From positions 19,241,638 to 19,305,637 of the forward strand of contig NC_092314.1 of assembly GCF_036785885.1 (NCBI RefSeq): a stretch of 64,000 nt of DNA, given 5' to 3'. Shown piece after piece: positions 32,742 to 45,416 of the stretch. Within the stretch, counting starts at the first letter, position 1. The number at the start of each line of letters is the position of its first letter. The stretch comes from Coffea arabica. Taxonomy: Eukaryota; Streptophyta; Magnoliopsida; Gentianales; Rubiaceae. Below the pieces are notes generated by a model. It was not told the origin of the DNA. It made no database searches and was given only the letters and a program-made list of their open reading frames with translations. A program made the translations under genes and the position numbers.

Positions 32742-33900
32742 TTACTGGCATGCTTCTTTACATGGTACCCTTGTATCATTCCACTCCTTCACAAGACCCT
32801 GCCAAGTGGCTTTAAAGTGCAAACGTACTGCTTCAGCCACTGAAAGAGGTACCTGTCTGTTGTTGGAAGCCATACCAATGAAAAAAGGACAGCTTACTAA
32901 GAAACAGAACATTGAATCCAAAGACGTCCTAGGTTTAAGAAATTCTTCGGGCACCAAATGCATGGCCCTTCGCAATCATAACAAATCAGGATTGCATACC
33001 CTGCTTCAATACTAGTCATGACTCAAGAGAATAGGAAATTCAATTTCAGAATTTTTCTAGAGTTCGGAGGGTAAGCCATCAAAACTGGCATTAAACAACC
33101 TAATCATAAAAACTATAAAGTATCTAGCAAAGAAAAGGACAAAGAAAAAGGAAAATTAGCTAAAACAATTCAGCTTGTACTGCTGGATCTTTATACTGGT
33201 AAGAGAAAAGCTTTTTCTTCTCAAGTACATCAGCAGAATGAAACTGCAAGGAATTCATGGCCTCAAAAGGGATATACTGTTTCTAATCTTAAAATAGAGA
33301 ATTGCCCTAGTTCAGAGATACCTACAAAACCATCACGAGTCTCCAATGTGCTAATTATGGTGCATCTGCATGAACCAAATAGATGTTTCCTGCTTGTCCT
33401 GAAGAGTTTTGTTTGTTTGAATTTTCCATTTTCTAGCTCAAGACACACATTCCAGCAGTGGGGAGACCGGTGTCGCGAGGGAAGTCCACAAACAAGAAAC
33501 TTACAAATAATGCCAACAAACTCACTGAAGTGCATAATGTGTGTTCCATATGAATTAGAGTAGGACATTTGACATACAAATATTTTCACTGCAAGAAATT
33601 CTTTTAACAACAAAGTTCTACCTATTATTAACTGGTCAATAGTTACAACGGCAAATATGGCTAACTAACGCATTACAAGGTGTCCAAGCCCGATATTCAA
33701 CAGCATTTAAAGCCAAGCAGTGAGTAAAGACAGCCCTCCAATACAAGCATCTAACACAAATATGTCAGCCAACGATGGTCTACAAAGATGGTCTACAGCC
33801 AACTTCTTTACTTCTATCAAACATGAAGTCAGGTGGCAGCTCATGAGGACAAAATAACCCTCCTGTATGCTCAAACCTTCCTTCCCAATACAATTGTAGC
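32742..33900. other. Region downstream of the trihelix gene, with unassigned minus-strand frames
   Basis: Two minus-strand frames have coding-like texture but no known family: 32742-32975, ending MASNNRQVPLSVAEAVRLHF followed by KATWQGLVKEWNDTR, and 33263-33613, with CLELENGKFKQTKLFRTSRK. They lie on the same strand, 0.3 to 1.2 kb past the trihelix stop, and could be 3'-UTR exons, an alternative 3' end or chance. Confidence 0.3.
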
Positions 33901-35238
33901 TTAATTACTCTCAATACCCATCTCCTTTCTCTTCAACTCCAATGCCATGCGTTCATTTTCAAGTTTCATCCTTTCATTTTCTATCTTCATTATTTCCAAT
34001 TCCCTGTCCTTTTTCCTGCTAAATTTTTGCCATTTGAAACGCTCTTTCTCCAATTCCAACATTTGGGCCTGAATTTGCAGCTTCTGCTCTTCCAATTGAA
34101 GTGACCGATGACTCATCCACTGCTTTTGCAAAAGATTTGCTTTCATGCCTTGTGGCATCACTTGGTTCACATCAGTAGGTGCACTCTGTGATGGAAAAAT
34201 TAAATTTCTGCTACAATCTAAAGCACTAAAAGAATGACCATAACAGCCATCTTCATTGCCATGACCATGCTTTATCCTTTTAGAGGAACTCCCAGAAATA
34301 CCATATGGCATTCGTTCCACATGCAAAGCATGACTCTCCTCGTAGTCTTCACGATCATCCAATTCAGCATCCTGATCATCCTCTTCATTATCATCTGCTG
34401 GGTGCTTCCTAATATTATTCTCATCTGGATCCTCTCTACTTCTGAGAGCCAAGCGCAATGACCGTTGCAATTCAGGGTCATGAGGCAAATGTAAACGGTT
34501 TCCGTTGTGATAAGAACACATCTCTTCATAATGCAAATGCTTTGAGCTGAGGATTTTCCTTACCTCCTCCTTTGCTTTCTCGGATACATGATCCATCATG
34601 TCCAAAAGTGCAGGATTCTCAACCACCTCACAAGAAGTTCCCCTTCCAAGTATCTCATTAAGTCTCTTATACCTTTTGTTGAGGTCATTGAATTTATCCT
34701 CACATTGCTGAGGTGAAACAAAGTGGCCCCTTTCAGCCATGACCTTTGAGACTGACTTCCATTTTCCTTTTTTCTGCAAATTAGCAAATTTCCTTCTGGC
34801 TCCACCATAATCTGCAGCAGCCTCCTCCCCTATGTAGGAAACAGCAGTAACTAAGAGCCTAACCATTGTATCAGTCCATTTCACACGTTGCCATGGAAAC
34901 CCCTTCTTCCCTTTACTGCTCTCATTGTGGCCATCAGCAGCATCTTCAGTAAAACTTGGCTCATCCTCATCACTCACACATTTAGCCTTATCTCCCTTGT
35001 TAAAATCCGCCAAAGAAATAGTATGATCATGCTCTTGCATGCTTCCAATTGTGAGTGGAAAATTCTCATGGATTGTCTGATGAGCCATTGACCCTTGTCT
35101 GGAATGAGATTGATTATGCTGGTGCAGGGAAAAAGGGTTTGGTTGTTGATGATGTATTCGCATAGAACCTTGTAAATCAAGACCACCAAAGGAACCATTT
35201 CCTGGCATCATGCTCCCTGATGCTAAATTTCCTTCCAT
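33901..35238 (-). CDS. Trihelix (Myb/SANT-like) transcription factor, single exon
   Basis: Predicted nuclear DNA-binding regulator of 445 residues. The ATG at 35236-35238 (MEGNLASG) is chosen; a few extra upstream codons are open but lack an ATG. The Gln/His-rich N-terminus is followed at about residues 115-195 by the trihelix domain: FPWQRVKWTDTMVRLLVTAV, YGGARRKFANLQKKGKWKSV, QCEDKFNDLNKRYKRL. The spaced W/F/W residues of the three helices are present. Next comes the subfamily box GRGTSCEVVENPALLD and SSKHLHYEEMCSYHNGNRLH, which I associate with the Arabidopsis At1g21200/At1g76870 group; the hypoxia factor HRA1 is a relative. An acidic run lies at 280-300, a basic SSKRIKHGHG at about 318, and a C-terminal Lys/Glu coiled coil at 380-442 (probably for dimerisation). 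No stops or shifts: this is the one clearly intact gene here. Confidence 0.93.
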   Translation of the reverse strand: MEGNLASGSMMPGNGSFGGLDLQGSMRIHHQQPNPFSLHQHNQSHSRQGSMAHQTIHENFPLTIGSMQEHDHTISLADFNKGDKAKCVSDEDEPSFTEDAADGHNESSKGKKGFPWQRVKWTDTMVRLLVTAVSYIGEEAAADYGGARRKFANLQKKGKWKSVSKVMAERGHFVSPQQCEDKFNDLNKRYKRLNEILGRGTSCEVVENPALLDMMDHVSEKAKEEVRKILSSKHLHYEEMCSYHNGNRLHLPHDPELQRSLRLALRSREDPDENNIRKHPADDNEEDDQDAELDDREDYEESHALHVERMPYGISGSSSKRIKHGHGNEDGCYGHSFSALDCSRNLIFPSQSAPTDVNQVMPQGMKANLLQKQWMSHRSLQLEEQKLQIQAQMLELEKERFKWQKFSRKKDRELEIMKIENERMKLENERMALELKRKEMGIESN

Positions 35239-36062
35239 AATTACCAATAAACAAATTTAGATCAAACCCACAGAACCAATCCCTTTAAAACAGTCTATAC
35301 CACTTTACCCTTAATAAAAGGTTCTTTTCCAGAGTTCAGTTATGACTCAGATTCTCCGCAAAACCCTGGCCGACTAGCAGTAAATCCAAAATCCTGCGAG
35401 AGCTTCAATTCAACTTCCTCGAACACATCTAGATAAAAGATCCCTTTTCACTTTTATTTCCTCATAAATTACTTCAAGAATCCCTATATGAAATTATGCA
35501 TCTTTTATTCTGAAACAACCTTTTCTACAAACAGGTAATAGCTGCAAAGGAAGATCAGGGATATCAACTCATACAATGAAACCCAACTTCATAAACAATC
35601 CAAAACTTATACCAACACCAAAATCCGAACAAGAACTCAAAAGACAGCAATCTTTAACAAAAACCATAAAAGCTCGAACCTTTCCCAAGAACCCACAACT
35701 AAAATATCTATGTTTAGTCGAGAAACTTACACTACAGCAAATGACCAGAAAGGCGAACCAGCTGCTGTTAGGGCGAGGACTTTGGATGCAAACGAGACGA
35801 ACATTACATCTGAGACAAGGCGAAGAAAAAGACAATAGAAGGTGTATTTGGGTTTATGGGTACGCATAGAAAACCTTAATAGTAGCCAATGAAGAGATGC
35901 TGCAGATACAATGTATGGGAGGATCAAATGGGTCCACTTTGCAATTGATTTCAAGTATCATGCTGAGAGAGACGTATTGGTGCATAGCAAAAAGTCAAAA
36001 TAATTGCACTTTGCACCCTTTAACGAAATTCAAAATTTCATTTTAATTCTTAAAATTTAAAT
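35239..36062 (-). promoter_or_regulatory. 5' UTR and promoter region of the trihelix gene
   Basis: Upstream of the start codon on the gene's strand. The transcription start, any leader intron and a TATA box could not be fixed. Short upstream frames are present (for example 35569-35835 minus). The reverse strand shows no gene. Confidence 0.35.
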
Positions 36063-36063
36063 T

Positions 36064-36113
36064 GGGACATTTTGGTTTTTAAAAAATGCGACATTTTGGT
36101 TTTTAAAAAATAT
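36064..36113. repeat. Two-copy tandem repeat (about 25 bp)
   Basis: gacattttggtttttaaaaa is repeated head to tail with tgc/tat differences at the unit ends. Confidence 0.8.
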
Positions 36114-37599
36114 AACTTTGTTCCACTATAGTAAAACCAGTTGCCAGAAGTGAGACACATTTGATATTTAGGTGGGACAAATTTTTGTTTTACAAATAGA
36201 ATTTTCGCTTAATTTCCAATATTTATTATAATCAATATTTAGATGTCAAAATAAGATACACTAAATATTGATTTGACTTAATTGCCTTGAATTAGTTTAT
36301 AAGACATAACATGTCTTACTGTATATTGTTTTATTTGTTTTACAATAGTATTTGTAAATTTTGATATTTATGTGAAATTTTGATATTTTTAATGAGGATT
36401 GGTATCAAAATTTTTCAATTGTAATACTCTATTCATTCTAATGTATAGACTTTTAAGTTAAAATTTTGCATTACTAGTAACATAATTAGTAACATAAAAT
36501 ATAAATTACTTGAAGTCAAACAATTATAACTTAATTTTAATCTATTTCCAATTTTGATATGAGATTCAAAAAAAATTCTTACACATTTGTTCAAAAGTGA
36601 AAGAATAAAGCATCTTAAAACATTTGTTTCCTAGTATAAGAGAAAAAATTATTTTAAATACAAGAAAAATTAATTATTATGTAAAACTACGTTCAAATAT
36701 TAATTGATTTTACAAATAACCTAAGATATCATGATGCAATATAAAGATTTATAAGAATAAATATAACATGCTAATGCACGGTTAAAACTATACTACTCTT
36801 TTTACCCACCCGTTTTCTTTGCCTTCTCTCTACTTTCAACCTTCTCTCCATCGTTCTTACACCATAGGAGGGAGATCTTGGCCCCAAGTCAATGTCTACT
36901 TTCTTCTTCCTCTATTTTTTTTTTGTTTAATAAAATCTATCCTAAACTATCTTAGTGGGAATTTTGTTTAGTTTATTGTTATTATTTTCTCAAATCTAAA
37001 ATTTTTTTCATATCTACATGTTAGATCTAAACTTTTTTGGACTTGCTTTTTAGATTAGATCTAAAATTTTTTGAACTTTCTTTTTAGATCTCAACATCAG
37101 TTTTGAATTTGAACTAGTTGGATAGCATATTAGAGAGAATAGACATACGCATATATTTATGGAGTAGCACGTGCAACTGATCAGATTTGATGATTTGTGA
37201 TTCACAGTGTATTCTTTTTTTATTTGTAACTCTGTTAAATCTAATAATTTTTCAAATCAGATATATCTGTAACATGTTCTATATATTTTCTACCATCAGT
37301 GCAGTTTTTTTTGTCAAGCAAATCGTGCTAGATGATTTTCAACCAGTTTATTAATAATATTGACTTCTATTTTATCAAAAAAAATTGACATCCTATTATT
37401 TAGACATTTTAGGATGATGGTAGAAAGAGATTTTTTTTTTTTTTTTTTGAAGAATGGCATTCCAGAAAAAAGGTTGATATGAGCATTCAAGGAGGAAAGG
37501 GGTTTCCCACTTAAATAAATCATAACAAATATTGAAATGTAATGGACAAGTTGAAAAGATCTTTCCTTTCCAAACCATTCTTGTGTACCAAACAAGGGC
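36114..37599. other. AT-rich non-coding stretch
   Basis: No gene. Contains a T-run of about 19 bases at 37431-37449 that could be the poly-A end of a minus-strand retrocopy (the minus strand before it reads a short non-repetitive frame), but no protein family is recognisable. Confidence 0.35.
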
Positions 37600-37907
37600 T
37601 TAAGTTTTGAATAGATATTAAATAGGGATAAGATTGATCTGATTAGGTATTGATTAGGTTAGTTACTAATTTAAATTTTCACCTTGTAAACCTATAAATA
37701 GGCCTTGTATCTTTGAGTTTGATATATATAAAAATAATAATTTCCCATTTTTGTGTCTACTTTTACATGGTGTTAAATTAAAGACCCTAGGGCCTCTACT
37801 TGAAATGCTACTTTTACCCCCCCCCCAAAAAAAGCTTGAACTTGAAGTTCTGGTGGAATCATGTGAAATGGTGCAAGGTGATAGGGGTTCTACTAACTCG
37901 ATCTTAG
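37600..37907 (+). mobile_element. Copia-like element, LTR end and leader (oldest layer)
   Basis: cctataaatagg at 37692-37703 is a strong TATA-type motif, 'tttgtgtctac' near 37755 could be the LTR end, and 'acatggtgtta' next to it looks like a decayed tRNA-Met PBS (TGGTATCA). The leader continues with a readable start ESCEMVQGDRGSTNSILED, similar to gag N-termini, and is then cut by a family-A LTR. Boundaries approximate. Confidence 0.45.
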
Positions 37908-40900
37908 AAGACTTCGTCCCCACTTCTCCCAAGGGCGAACCCAAGAGTATCAGCGGGACGCCTGCCTAACTCTCGCCAGGACTCGATGTCATTCTAGTTC
38001 AAACTTAAAAGTAAATAACCAATAATAAAGTTCGAACTGAAAAGAAGTTGCTTCCATACATAAGTGTTCAATCTTACATCACAAGTTTTCAAAATACATC
38101 AACTTTCCCAAAATATAAAACTTCCAAAAGTCATCTAATCAAATACATTCAAAACCCTAATCAAAAGACCATCGAGTCGGATTCTCCACAATTCTTTCTA
38201 TTCTAACTCCTGTTAAGGAAAACAAAGCTAATGGGATGAGCTAACGCTCAGTGAGGCCAAGAAAATCATGCAAGCACGTAATTCAAATAGTAATAAAACT
38301 TGTACGAGAAACATAGCTATAACATTCAAGTAATTCATGAATAATCACATAACACATTCAAGAAGGATACGGGAGCTCTCAAGAGCTAGATTCCACTTGC
38401 TTTGCCGGATCTTGATCATATACCTCCACATGATAACACTCCGTCAACCGGACAGGTATATTTTATCCGTAGAACCCCACTTTACTTCACAAATCCCGTT
38501 CACCGTTACACCCCCTGTTCCGGGCCGGCTCATCATTTAAAAGGCGATACTACTCGAATATGCCAAACAAGATCTCTCAAATAGATCAAGCTTTACGAAA
38601 TCGCATGGTTCACCAAGCTTCTTGACAAAGCCCATGCCGGTTCGAGTCACAAGGTTAGTCTATGAGTTTGGGCGTCCCCCAAATACGAATATGAATATAA
38701 GTCGATGAGCAGCGCTCCAATCGACGATTCCAAATACGAATCATAATTACGAATCATGAATACGAATCACGATAACAACACATCACACGAGTCGAATATC
38801 GAATCACATAGCACATTTCAAATATGGTTTCATTTGAAAGAGAACGAGTGCGATAAAATAGACACTCGTCTCGACAATTCAAAATTCACATAGCGGATAA
38901 GAAACAATTCAAGTACATAGCAACAAATTCATGCACTTGGACTCACCAAGTCAAAAAATGAGTAAACGAGCAAATATGCTTTTAGGTGTTCGCTCCGAGA
39001 CTCTCTTGAAGATCCTCTTGAGCGCCTGAGTAAATAACGAGTTTTTCTATTATTCACAACCATGCATCAATCAAGAGTGAACGTATACTTATTTAGACTA
39101 AGTTAATGTCTTAAAAGAGAACTTTAATCTCTTGAAAATCGAGGTTCAAAAGTGAGAATTTATTAACACAAAAGAAACTGATTTTCTCCATGAAATCGAG
39201 TTTAAAATGATCGATCAATAACAAAGGATAGAGAAAAGTTTCCAAAAACTCACTTCCCATCAAGTCGGAAAATTTCAGTTTTGCGCGTCAAATTTTGAAA
39301 AATCAGATCTTGCCCTCGGTAGATCCAAAAATGGAAAACTTTGTACTGTTGAAAACTAGATCTAAAGTACTAAAAGTTCCTAAAAGACAATTTTAGTGGC
39401 TGTTCCGAACAAGCAAGGGAGTTTTAGTCATGTTTCTCGACAATCTTTGGAAATTCGGAAAAATTCATAGAAAGTGAACTAGCCTTTGAAATTCGTAACA
39501 CATTACGAGTTCATAACAGAGTTTCAAATAGGAAAACGGAACTAAATTCGAAGTTTTGAACATTGATACATAATAGTCTAAAGTCGGCTGAAATTTGAAC
39601 ACTGATCAGGAATTTTTCACATTTGAAAAGCAAACTTTGGGATATCATTTGGGTATCGAAATGGTCTTAGAATAACACCAAATTTGATACACTTAAACCT
39701 ATATATATGGACTACCCTTTATCAAATTTCACGCAAAAACTTACGTGGGAAGGCAGTTAACAAAGTGACAAAAGTTCGGAAAATGTTTCAAGGACAATCT
39801 GTCTTCTTGCTTTTATTTCTTTTCCAAACATTTTGCACAGTGAAATCAATCCAAATTCAATCCATTTTTGAAACCAAGGTCCTAGAAACCTTTAATAAAC
39901 ACTTGATGGTTTATTGACGTCAAAATTTTTGAAATAAAACATCCCACAACAAAATAGACCAATCGGCCAGCAACAAGGAAAAGCTTTCCAGTTTTCCATC
40001 TTTATCGCACTTTCAAAATCAGGCCATAACTCACTCAATACAAGTTCAAATTAAGAATAGTTGATGGCATTGGAAACTAGATTCAAAACTCTACATTTCA
40101 TCAGAACAAGTCATTTTCAAAATCAGTTCACAAATGAGAGAAAATAGAGCCACAAGATGCAGCTTCTACCTTTCTCTCGGATAGACAGTCAAAACGGGAC
40201 AGCAAACTTTGAGGAACCACTACGGCTCACTCAGTTCGAACTAGAAGGTGAATTTTACATCGTTGGAAAGCTACAAATGTCTATTTCAAATGCCACAAAT
40301 GGCACTCGATTTCGACCTTTGTACAAAGAGTTATGTTCGATTAAAAGTACAATGTTCGGACAGCCAGAACCCATTTCCAGTTTTCTTTCAATTTCGAAAA
40401 TTCGATTTTTGCTCAACCAAACCAAATAATTTTTGGTGGACACTTTATATACACAATATACAATATATGAGCATCAATTTCACAGACAACAATCATCAAA
40501 AATTTTGAAATATCACAGAGCACCATGACCAGAAATTTTCGGCCAGCTCAAGTCTCCACTTCCTTTGATTTTCCTTTCACTTTTCTAACCATAATCAACT
40601 CACTTAACATATAAACAACATTAATCAAGCATTTAATCCTCAAGGCAGCTACCTAAAGGTCACACCAAGTCCACTAGCTTAGCATTAAAGCAAAATAAAT
40701 TGGGTTCCTCAAGTCCTCTACCTAGTTTTATGCTTAGGATTCAAACCCTTGCAAATCCAACCGTAAATCTTGTATTAAATGGAGAGATTAGATGAGTTGA
40801 TGGTTACCTCCTTAGTCTTTGAAGAAACCAGAAATTTTCACCAATAACCCTCCAAGAAATTTCCACTAGATGATGTCCTCTTCCAAGCTCAAACTAATCT

Positions 40901-41635
40901 CCAAGTGATGTGTGAGTTGGGTGGTGAATTGTGAAGGAAATGGAAGCAAGATGAAGTGAGATGGAGTAGAGCGTTTCTCTTCTTTTCCCTTGCTATTTTC
41001 GGCCAGCTATGAAGTGAGGAAAGAGAGGGTTTTATGTTCTGAAGCTTCCTTTGGAAGCTTGAGGAATTTGTGGCCAAAGTTTGTACAAAAGTCAACTAGG
41101 AACAGTGTCGCGCGCGGGTGTTGTACCACCGTTTTCTCTCTTGTTTGTTATATCTGTGCACTAATCCTCAAATGTAATTCCTTTAACACTATAAATATTC
41201 ACTCTTAGTAGTCTAGTATAAATTTTCCAAATCTCCCCTTAGTCGTTTTGACGCGAAATACGTGAACTTCCAATTCGCGCGCGTTAAGGCGAAATTTAAA
41301 AGGAATTCATGTAACAATAATATAATTAACTAATTCACATCTAATCCCTCAATTAACTGTTCTTAGTCTACTATTGCTCATCCTTAATTTTTCAAAATTA
41401 TTGTACTCTCAGATCGAATATTGCCTCGAAAAATGTGTACTCGTTATTCCTTACTAAACGAGCCTCCGAAAAATTAAATTTGTTAACGGGATGTTTTAAA
41501 AATATAAGTGAAGCATGGTTCCATGTAAATGGATTTAAAATGGTTGAAATAAATTATTCGGAGAAAACAGGTGAATAAATATTTAAATAAGCCAGTAATT
41601 GAAGATAAAAATAAGAAAATTTTCGAGTTCTCACA
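37908..41635 (-). repeat. Family-A LTR, solo, minus orientation (about 3.73 kb)
   Basis: Same family as 45417-49132, 49444-52857 and 52858-56608. The left end cacttctcccaagggcgaac followed by gcgggacgcctgcc and taactctcgcc matches the start of the LTR at 52858. The right end is …ttctcaca at 41635. There is no gag-pol next to it, so it is a solo LTR or fragment. The first few bases (expected tgtgacg) are altered and no target duplication was found, so the left edge may be damaged. Confidence 0.8.
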
Positions 41636-42257
41636 ACCAAAGTCTTGACCAGAAGTTAGATGTCTACACCAAGTAATGATTCTTCCACATCATAGATTGA
41701 CATTAACTTGGATGAAACCAACAACGCCTTAAGGTCCAAAATCGTTGAGATGTATATTTTGAGCAAATACAATTTGAGATACATTAATGGAGAGCTTCCA
41801 CAATCATCACCAACAAATCCAACACCTTTTTACAATAGCAAACTGAAGATTCAACTGTAAAAAGGATGGATGATAAACTCAATAGATTCATCATCGATTG
41901 GTACTTCCATCTATTTTCCTGTGGTGAAAATGGTGTAGGATACTGTTGCTACAACCTATTTTGATAGTATTGATACATCCAAAGTATATGAATTATGCAG
42001 AAGAGTGACCCAGATGAGACGTGCCGTAGACCAATTGAAAAATATTATAGTGACTTTCAAAATTGTAGAGAAAAATTGATTTTCATCGATCAAATCCCAA
42101 TTTGAAGGTCATGGTATCTCAAACACCACTAAAACGCATGCCTGATCTTGTAGCAAAGGCAAGTGAAATTATAGAAGAGGTGTGTAACCTCAACGCCATG
42201 GATCTCTCACCTTTGCCAAAACCTTACAAAGGGTTTTTTTTCACAAGTGCAACTCGC
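41636..42257 (+). pseudogene. Copia-like gag remnant, middle part, with a non-gag tail
   Basis: Across frameshifts and stops the plus strand reads LDETNNALRSKIVEMYILSK, NLRYINGELPQSSPTNPTPF, KGWMINSIDSSS, VATTYFDSIDTSKVYELCRR and EKYYSDFQNCREKLIF. This order is that of the Copia gag domain common in plants. From about 42090 the text changes to MVSQTPLKRMPDLVAKASEI and EEVCNLNAMDLSPLPKPYKG, which I cannot place in gag. The sequence is interrupted at 42257 by a family-B LTR and resumes at 49238. Confidence 0.75.
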
Positions 42258-45200
42258 TGTCACGCCCCATTTTTGAAAATAAGATTAGTTTTTATTTGAA
42301 AATTAGTTTTTTATTTATAGAGTAAATAAAGAAAAAAGTCTAAAATGGGACTTTAAAATATGCGACGGTTTTGGGGCCAAAATAATAGTCTAAAAACGAT
42401 TTTTAAGAAAGAATAGGAGTCGCCATTTGGCATTGAATTTAGGTGTACCAAATCACCAAAAATATATTTTAAATAAAAATAAATAAAATCCTTTTCATAC
42501 GACTCCAAGTTTTTGAAAATAAGAGAAAAGAGTTCGAGAGTCATGTTTAAAAAAAGGGAAGGCAAAGATTTGATCTAAAACACCCTTTCAACCTAGTCAA
42601 AACTAGCTGCGAGATTTAGTCGAAAATTTTCTTAATCTAACATATACAACTTATCACATTTGGATATTTCTATATGGATGCAAATTTAGACCTAAAGGAT
42701 ATCGGGAGGGTGGAAATGTCTCTTCAAAGTTTAATTGGTGCAAATCATATTAATTATTATGCCCAAGAATGATTTTTAAAAGATGTTACGAATATGCAAA
42801 AGATGAGACTCGAAAAAGAAATTACAATATATAAATATACATGACTAGAAAAGGATAATGCAACATAATGGGTATGGGATGCTAAAATTCATGACTCAAA
42901 TTTTCTTTCTTATAGAGGAGATAAGAGCATGCTAAGACTAAAAAATCATACTCGTTTATTTCCCGTATTTGAAGGGTGACTCTCATAATCTAATCAAGCA
43001 AATGAACTAACATATTTCTAATTTTCTAAATGAAATATAAGTCTAAATGTCATGTTTCACATGCATAAGGATAAGAGAGATAATATAAAAAGAAATATCA
43101 TACAATATGAGAAAAAAGATCCTAAAATGAAAATATGCATGAAATGCAATAAATGGCATGTAAAAATATGATTCTAGTGCATAGGCGGTTCTAAAGGTCT
43201 AGTATTAGACTAACTCATGTCTATAAATCCTCACTAGTATTGGACTAGTGAGAAATCGGGAAAAAAGGTCACAACTAGCATTGAACTAGTATGGTGACGT
43301 CATGGCATTTATTATGAATAAATCATATAAAATATAATTAAAGCAAATAAACACATAAAGCATATAGAAAACATAACACATAAGTATAATATCTAGATGC
43401 AAAAGCTCTAAAGAAAGTGAATAATTACATAAGCACACAAACATGTAAACACACAAGCAAATAAACACACATAAAGACCTAACTATTATATTTGGGGTCC
43501 TAACTACAATCTAAGAGAGAATTTGAAAAATAATAACCTAATTATTACATTTATCTAATTAATTACATTTTTGACAAAATTAAATATATTTATTACATGG
43601 CTTAACTAAATACATTTTTGGTCACCTATCTATTACAATTTGGCATTTAAATGCCTCCTAAATAATCATCAATAAATAAATAAAATAAATGAAAACCTAA
43701 AACAATAAAAAATAAATAAAAGAAAAGCACTCAAATCATGCAATCACACATAAAAAATACATAGGAGTACCCAAAAGAACTTAAAATAATAATAGAAGAT
43801 ACCTCCCTTAAAGTAGTGATTAAATGAGGTGGAACTTGCCCTATTTGTACTCCAAAATCAATAAAATACTCAAGACACTAATTTAATTAAAAAATAATGT
43901 AACAAATTCACTATAAAGCAATGCAAATAAACATAAAATTTCTAAAATTTACTATCTAAATGCATTTAAATGAGACATAATTAACAATTAAAGAAGATAG
44001 ACAAATTATATTTAAGAAATCAAAGCTTTCAGGGACTTAATTATAAAAATTGAAAAGTTTTGGGGTCAAATTGCAATTTTCAAAAAATTTAGGAGTCAAA
44101 ATCGAACAAAAGATAAAGTTTAGAGACCAAATTGCAATTAAATTAGGGACCTAATTGAAAGTAATCAAAAGGTTCAGGGTCCCAATGAAATTACTCCAAA
44201 GGCCAAGGACTAGATTGCAATTTTCATATCAGATTTCTTAAGAGAAAAAGGCCAATGGGCCATTTTTATTTATCTTCTGGGCTCGAAATCCCTTGGCCCA
44301 GTGAAAGATCCAAAGGATTCTTTTGACCAAACAAACCCAACTGAAAATGTTTGGGTTTTAACCACAAATCCCATGTCATAACCCAAAAAAAAAAAAGAAA
44401 ATTCATTTACCAAAATCCAACGAAATAACCTTAGCCCAACTCTTAAACTATTTTTCTGAACCCAAAAATGATTAATTGAATAAGTAAAAGCCAACAAAAA
44501 ATGTTTAAATCCTAATTATGTACTAAAATCAAGAAATAAATCACCCAAAAACACATAAAATATGCAAAAGAGGATCAAAGTTGGAAAAGAGAAGATTTGA
44601 TTCATTTTCACAAACTTTTGGGCCTTAGTGTAATTATGCAAAAGTTAAGGGGCAAAAATGCAATTTTTGACTCTTCCATGCAACCTTGTTTGAAGCTCTT
44701 GAAATCGGAAACTCACCAACTTAGATATCGCATCTAATGATTTCTAAACACACAAGACCATATGGTCAATGTACTCACATGAAATCTAAACATCCGAACA
44801 CAATATTACGGAGTGGAAATCTGGGCTAATGACTTGCGAAAAGGAAGGCGAAAACCATAGGAGAAGAAGGGAAGGAAAGGAAGAAGAACAAGAAGAACAA
44901 ATGCAGCAGCAAAATTTTACATATCCAGTACAAATTTGAGAATATACGAAGGGAAAAGGATGAAAAAGATTACCTTTAATACTTTATCGCACCAAATAAA
45001 TGTGGAGAGATTCAAAAACTTTGCATTCAAACGCTAAAATAAGCCTCAAGGGTTGTTATGAAAGCTGGTTCTGGAATTTTCTTGATGAATCCTGTTGAGG
45101 TGAGGTGGCTCTTGTACTAGGGAGCTTGAAGGAAGGGGAAGCAATATCGCATCAAAATTGCCCCAAAAACTCTAGCTACAATGTACTGTTTCTATTACAA

Positions 45201-45416
45201 GAATGCAGCTGGAGGAGAAGATCCCACGCGCGTGAAGCAGCAAAATTTTTTTTTTTTTAATACAAAAATTTGATTTTTTATTCCCATTTTCTTTCTTTTC
45301 CTTTCTTCACTTTTCCTAAAAATCAATCAAACAAAAAAAAATGATCTTGTTTAAATAACTTCTTCTCTCTTTTCTATTTTTTTCTCTCTCTTTTCTTTTT
45401 TTTTTTAAATAAAAGA

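Noticed and set aside
34234..34461. Ile/Met-rich plus-strand frame
   Set aside because: Antisense shadow of the acidic region of the trihelix protein.
35569..35954. Short frames on both strands upstream of the trihelix gene
   Set aside because: Probably UTR or promoter sequence; mutually overlapping, no domain.
37314..37595. Minus-strand frame ending in poly-Lys
   Set aside because: The Lys run is a translated T-tract; no protein family. Could be a retrocopy tail but unsupported.
43286..43468. Cys/Tyr-rich minus frame
   Set aside because: Translation of an acacataaa-type low-complexity run in a family-B LTR.
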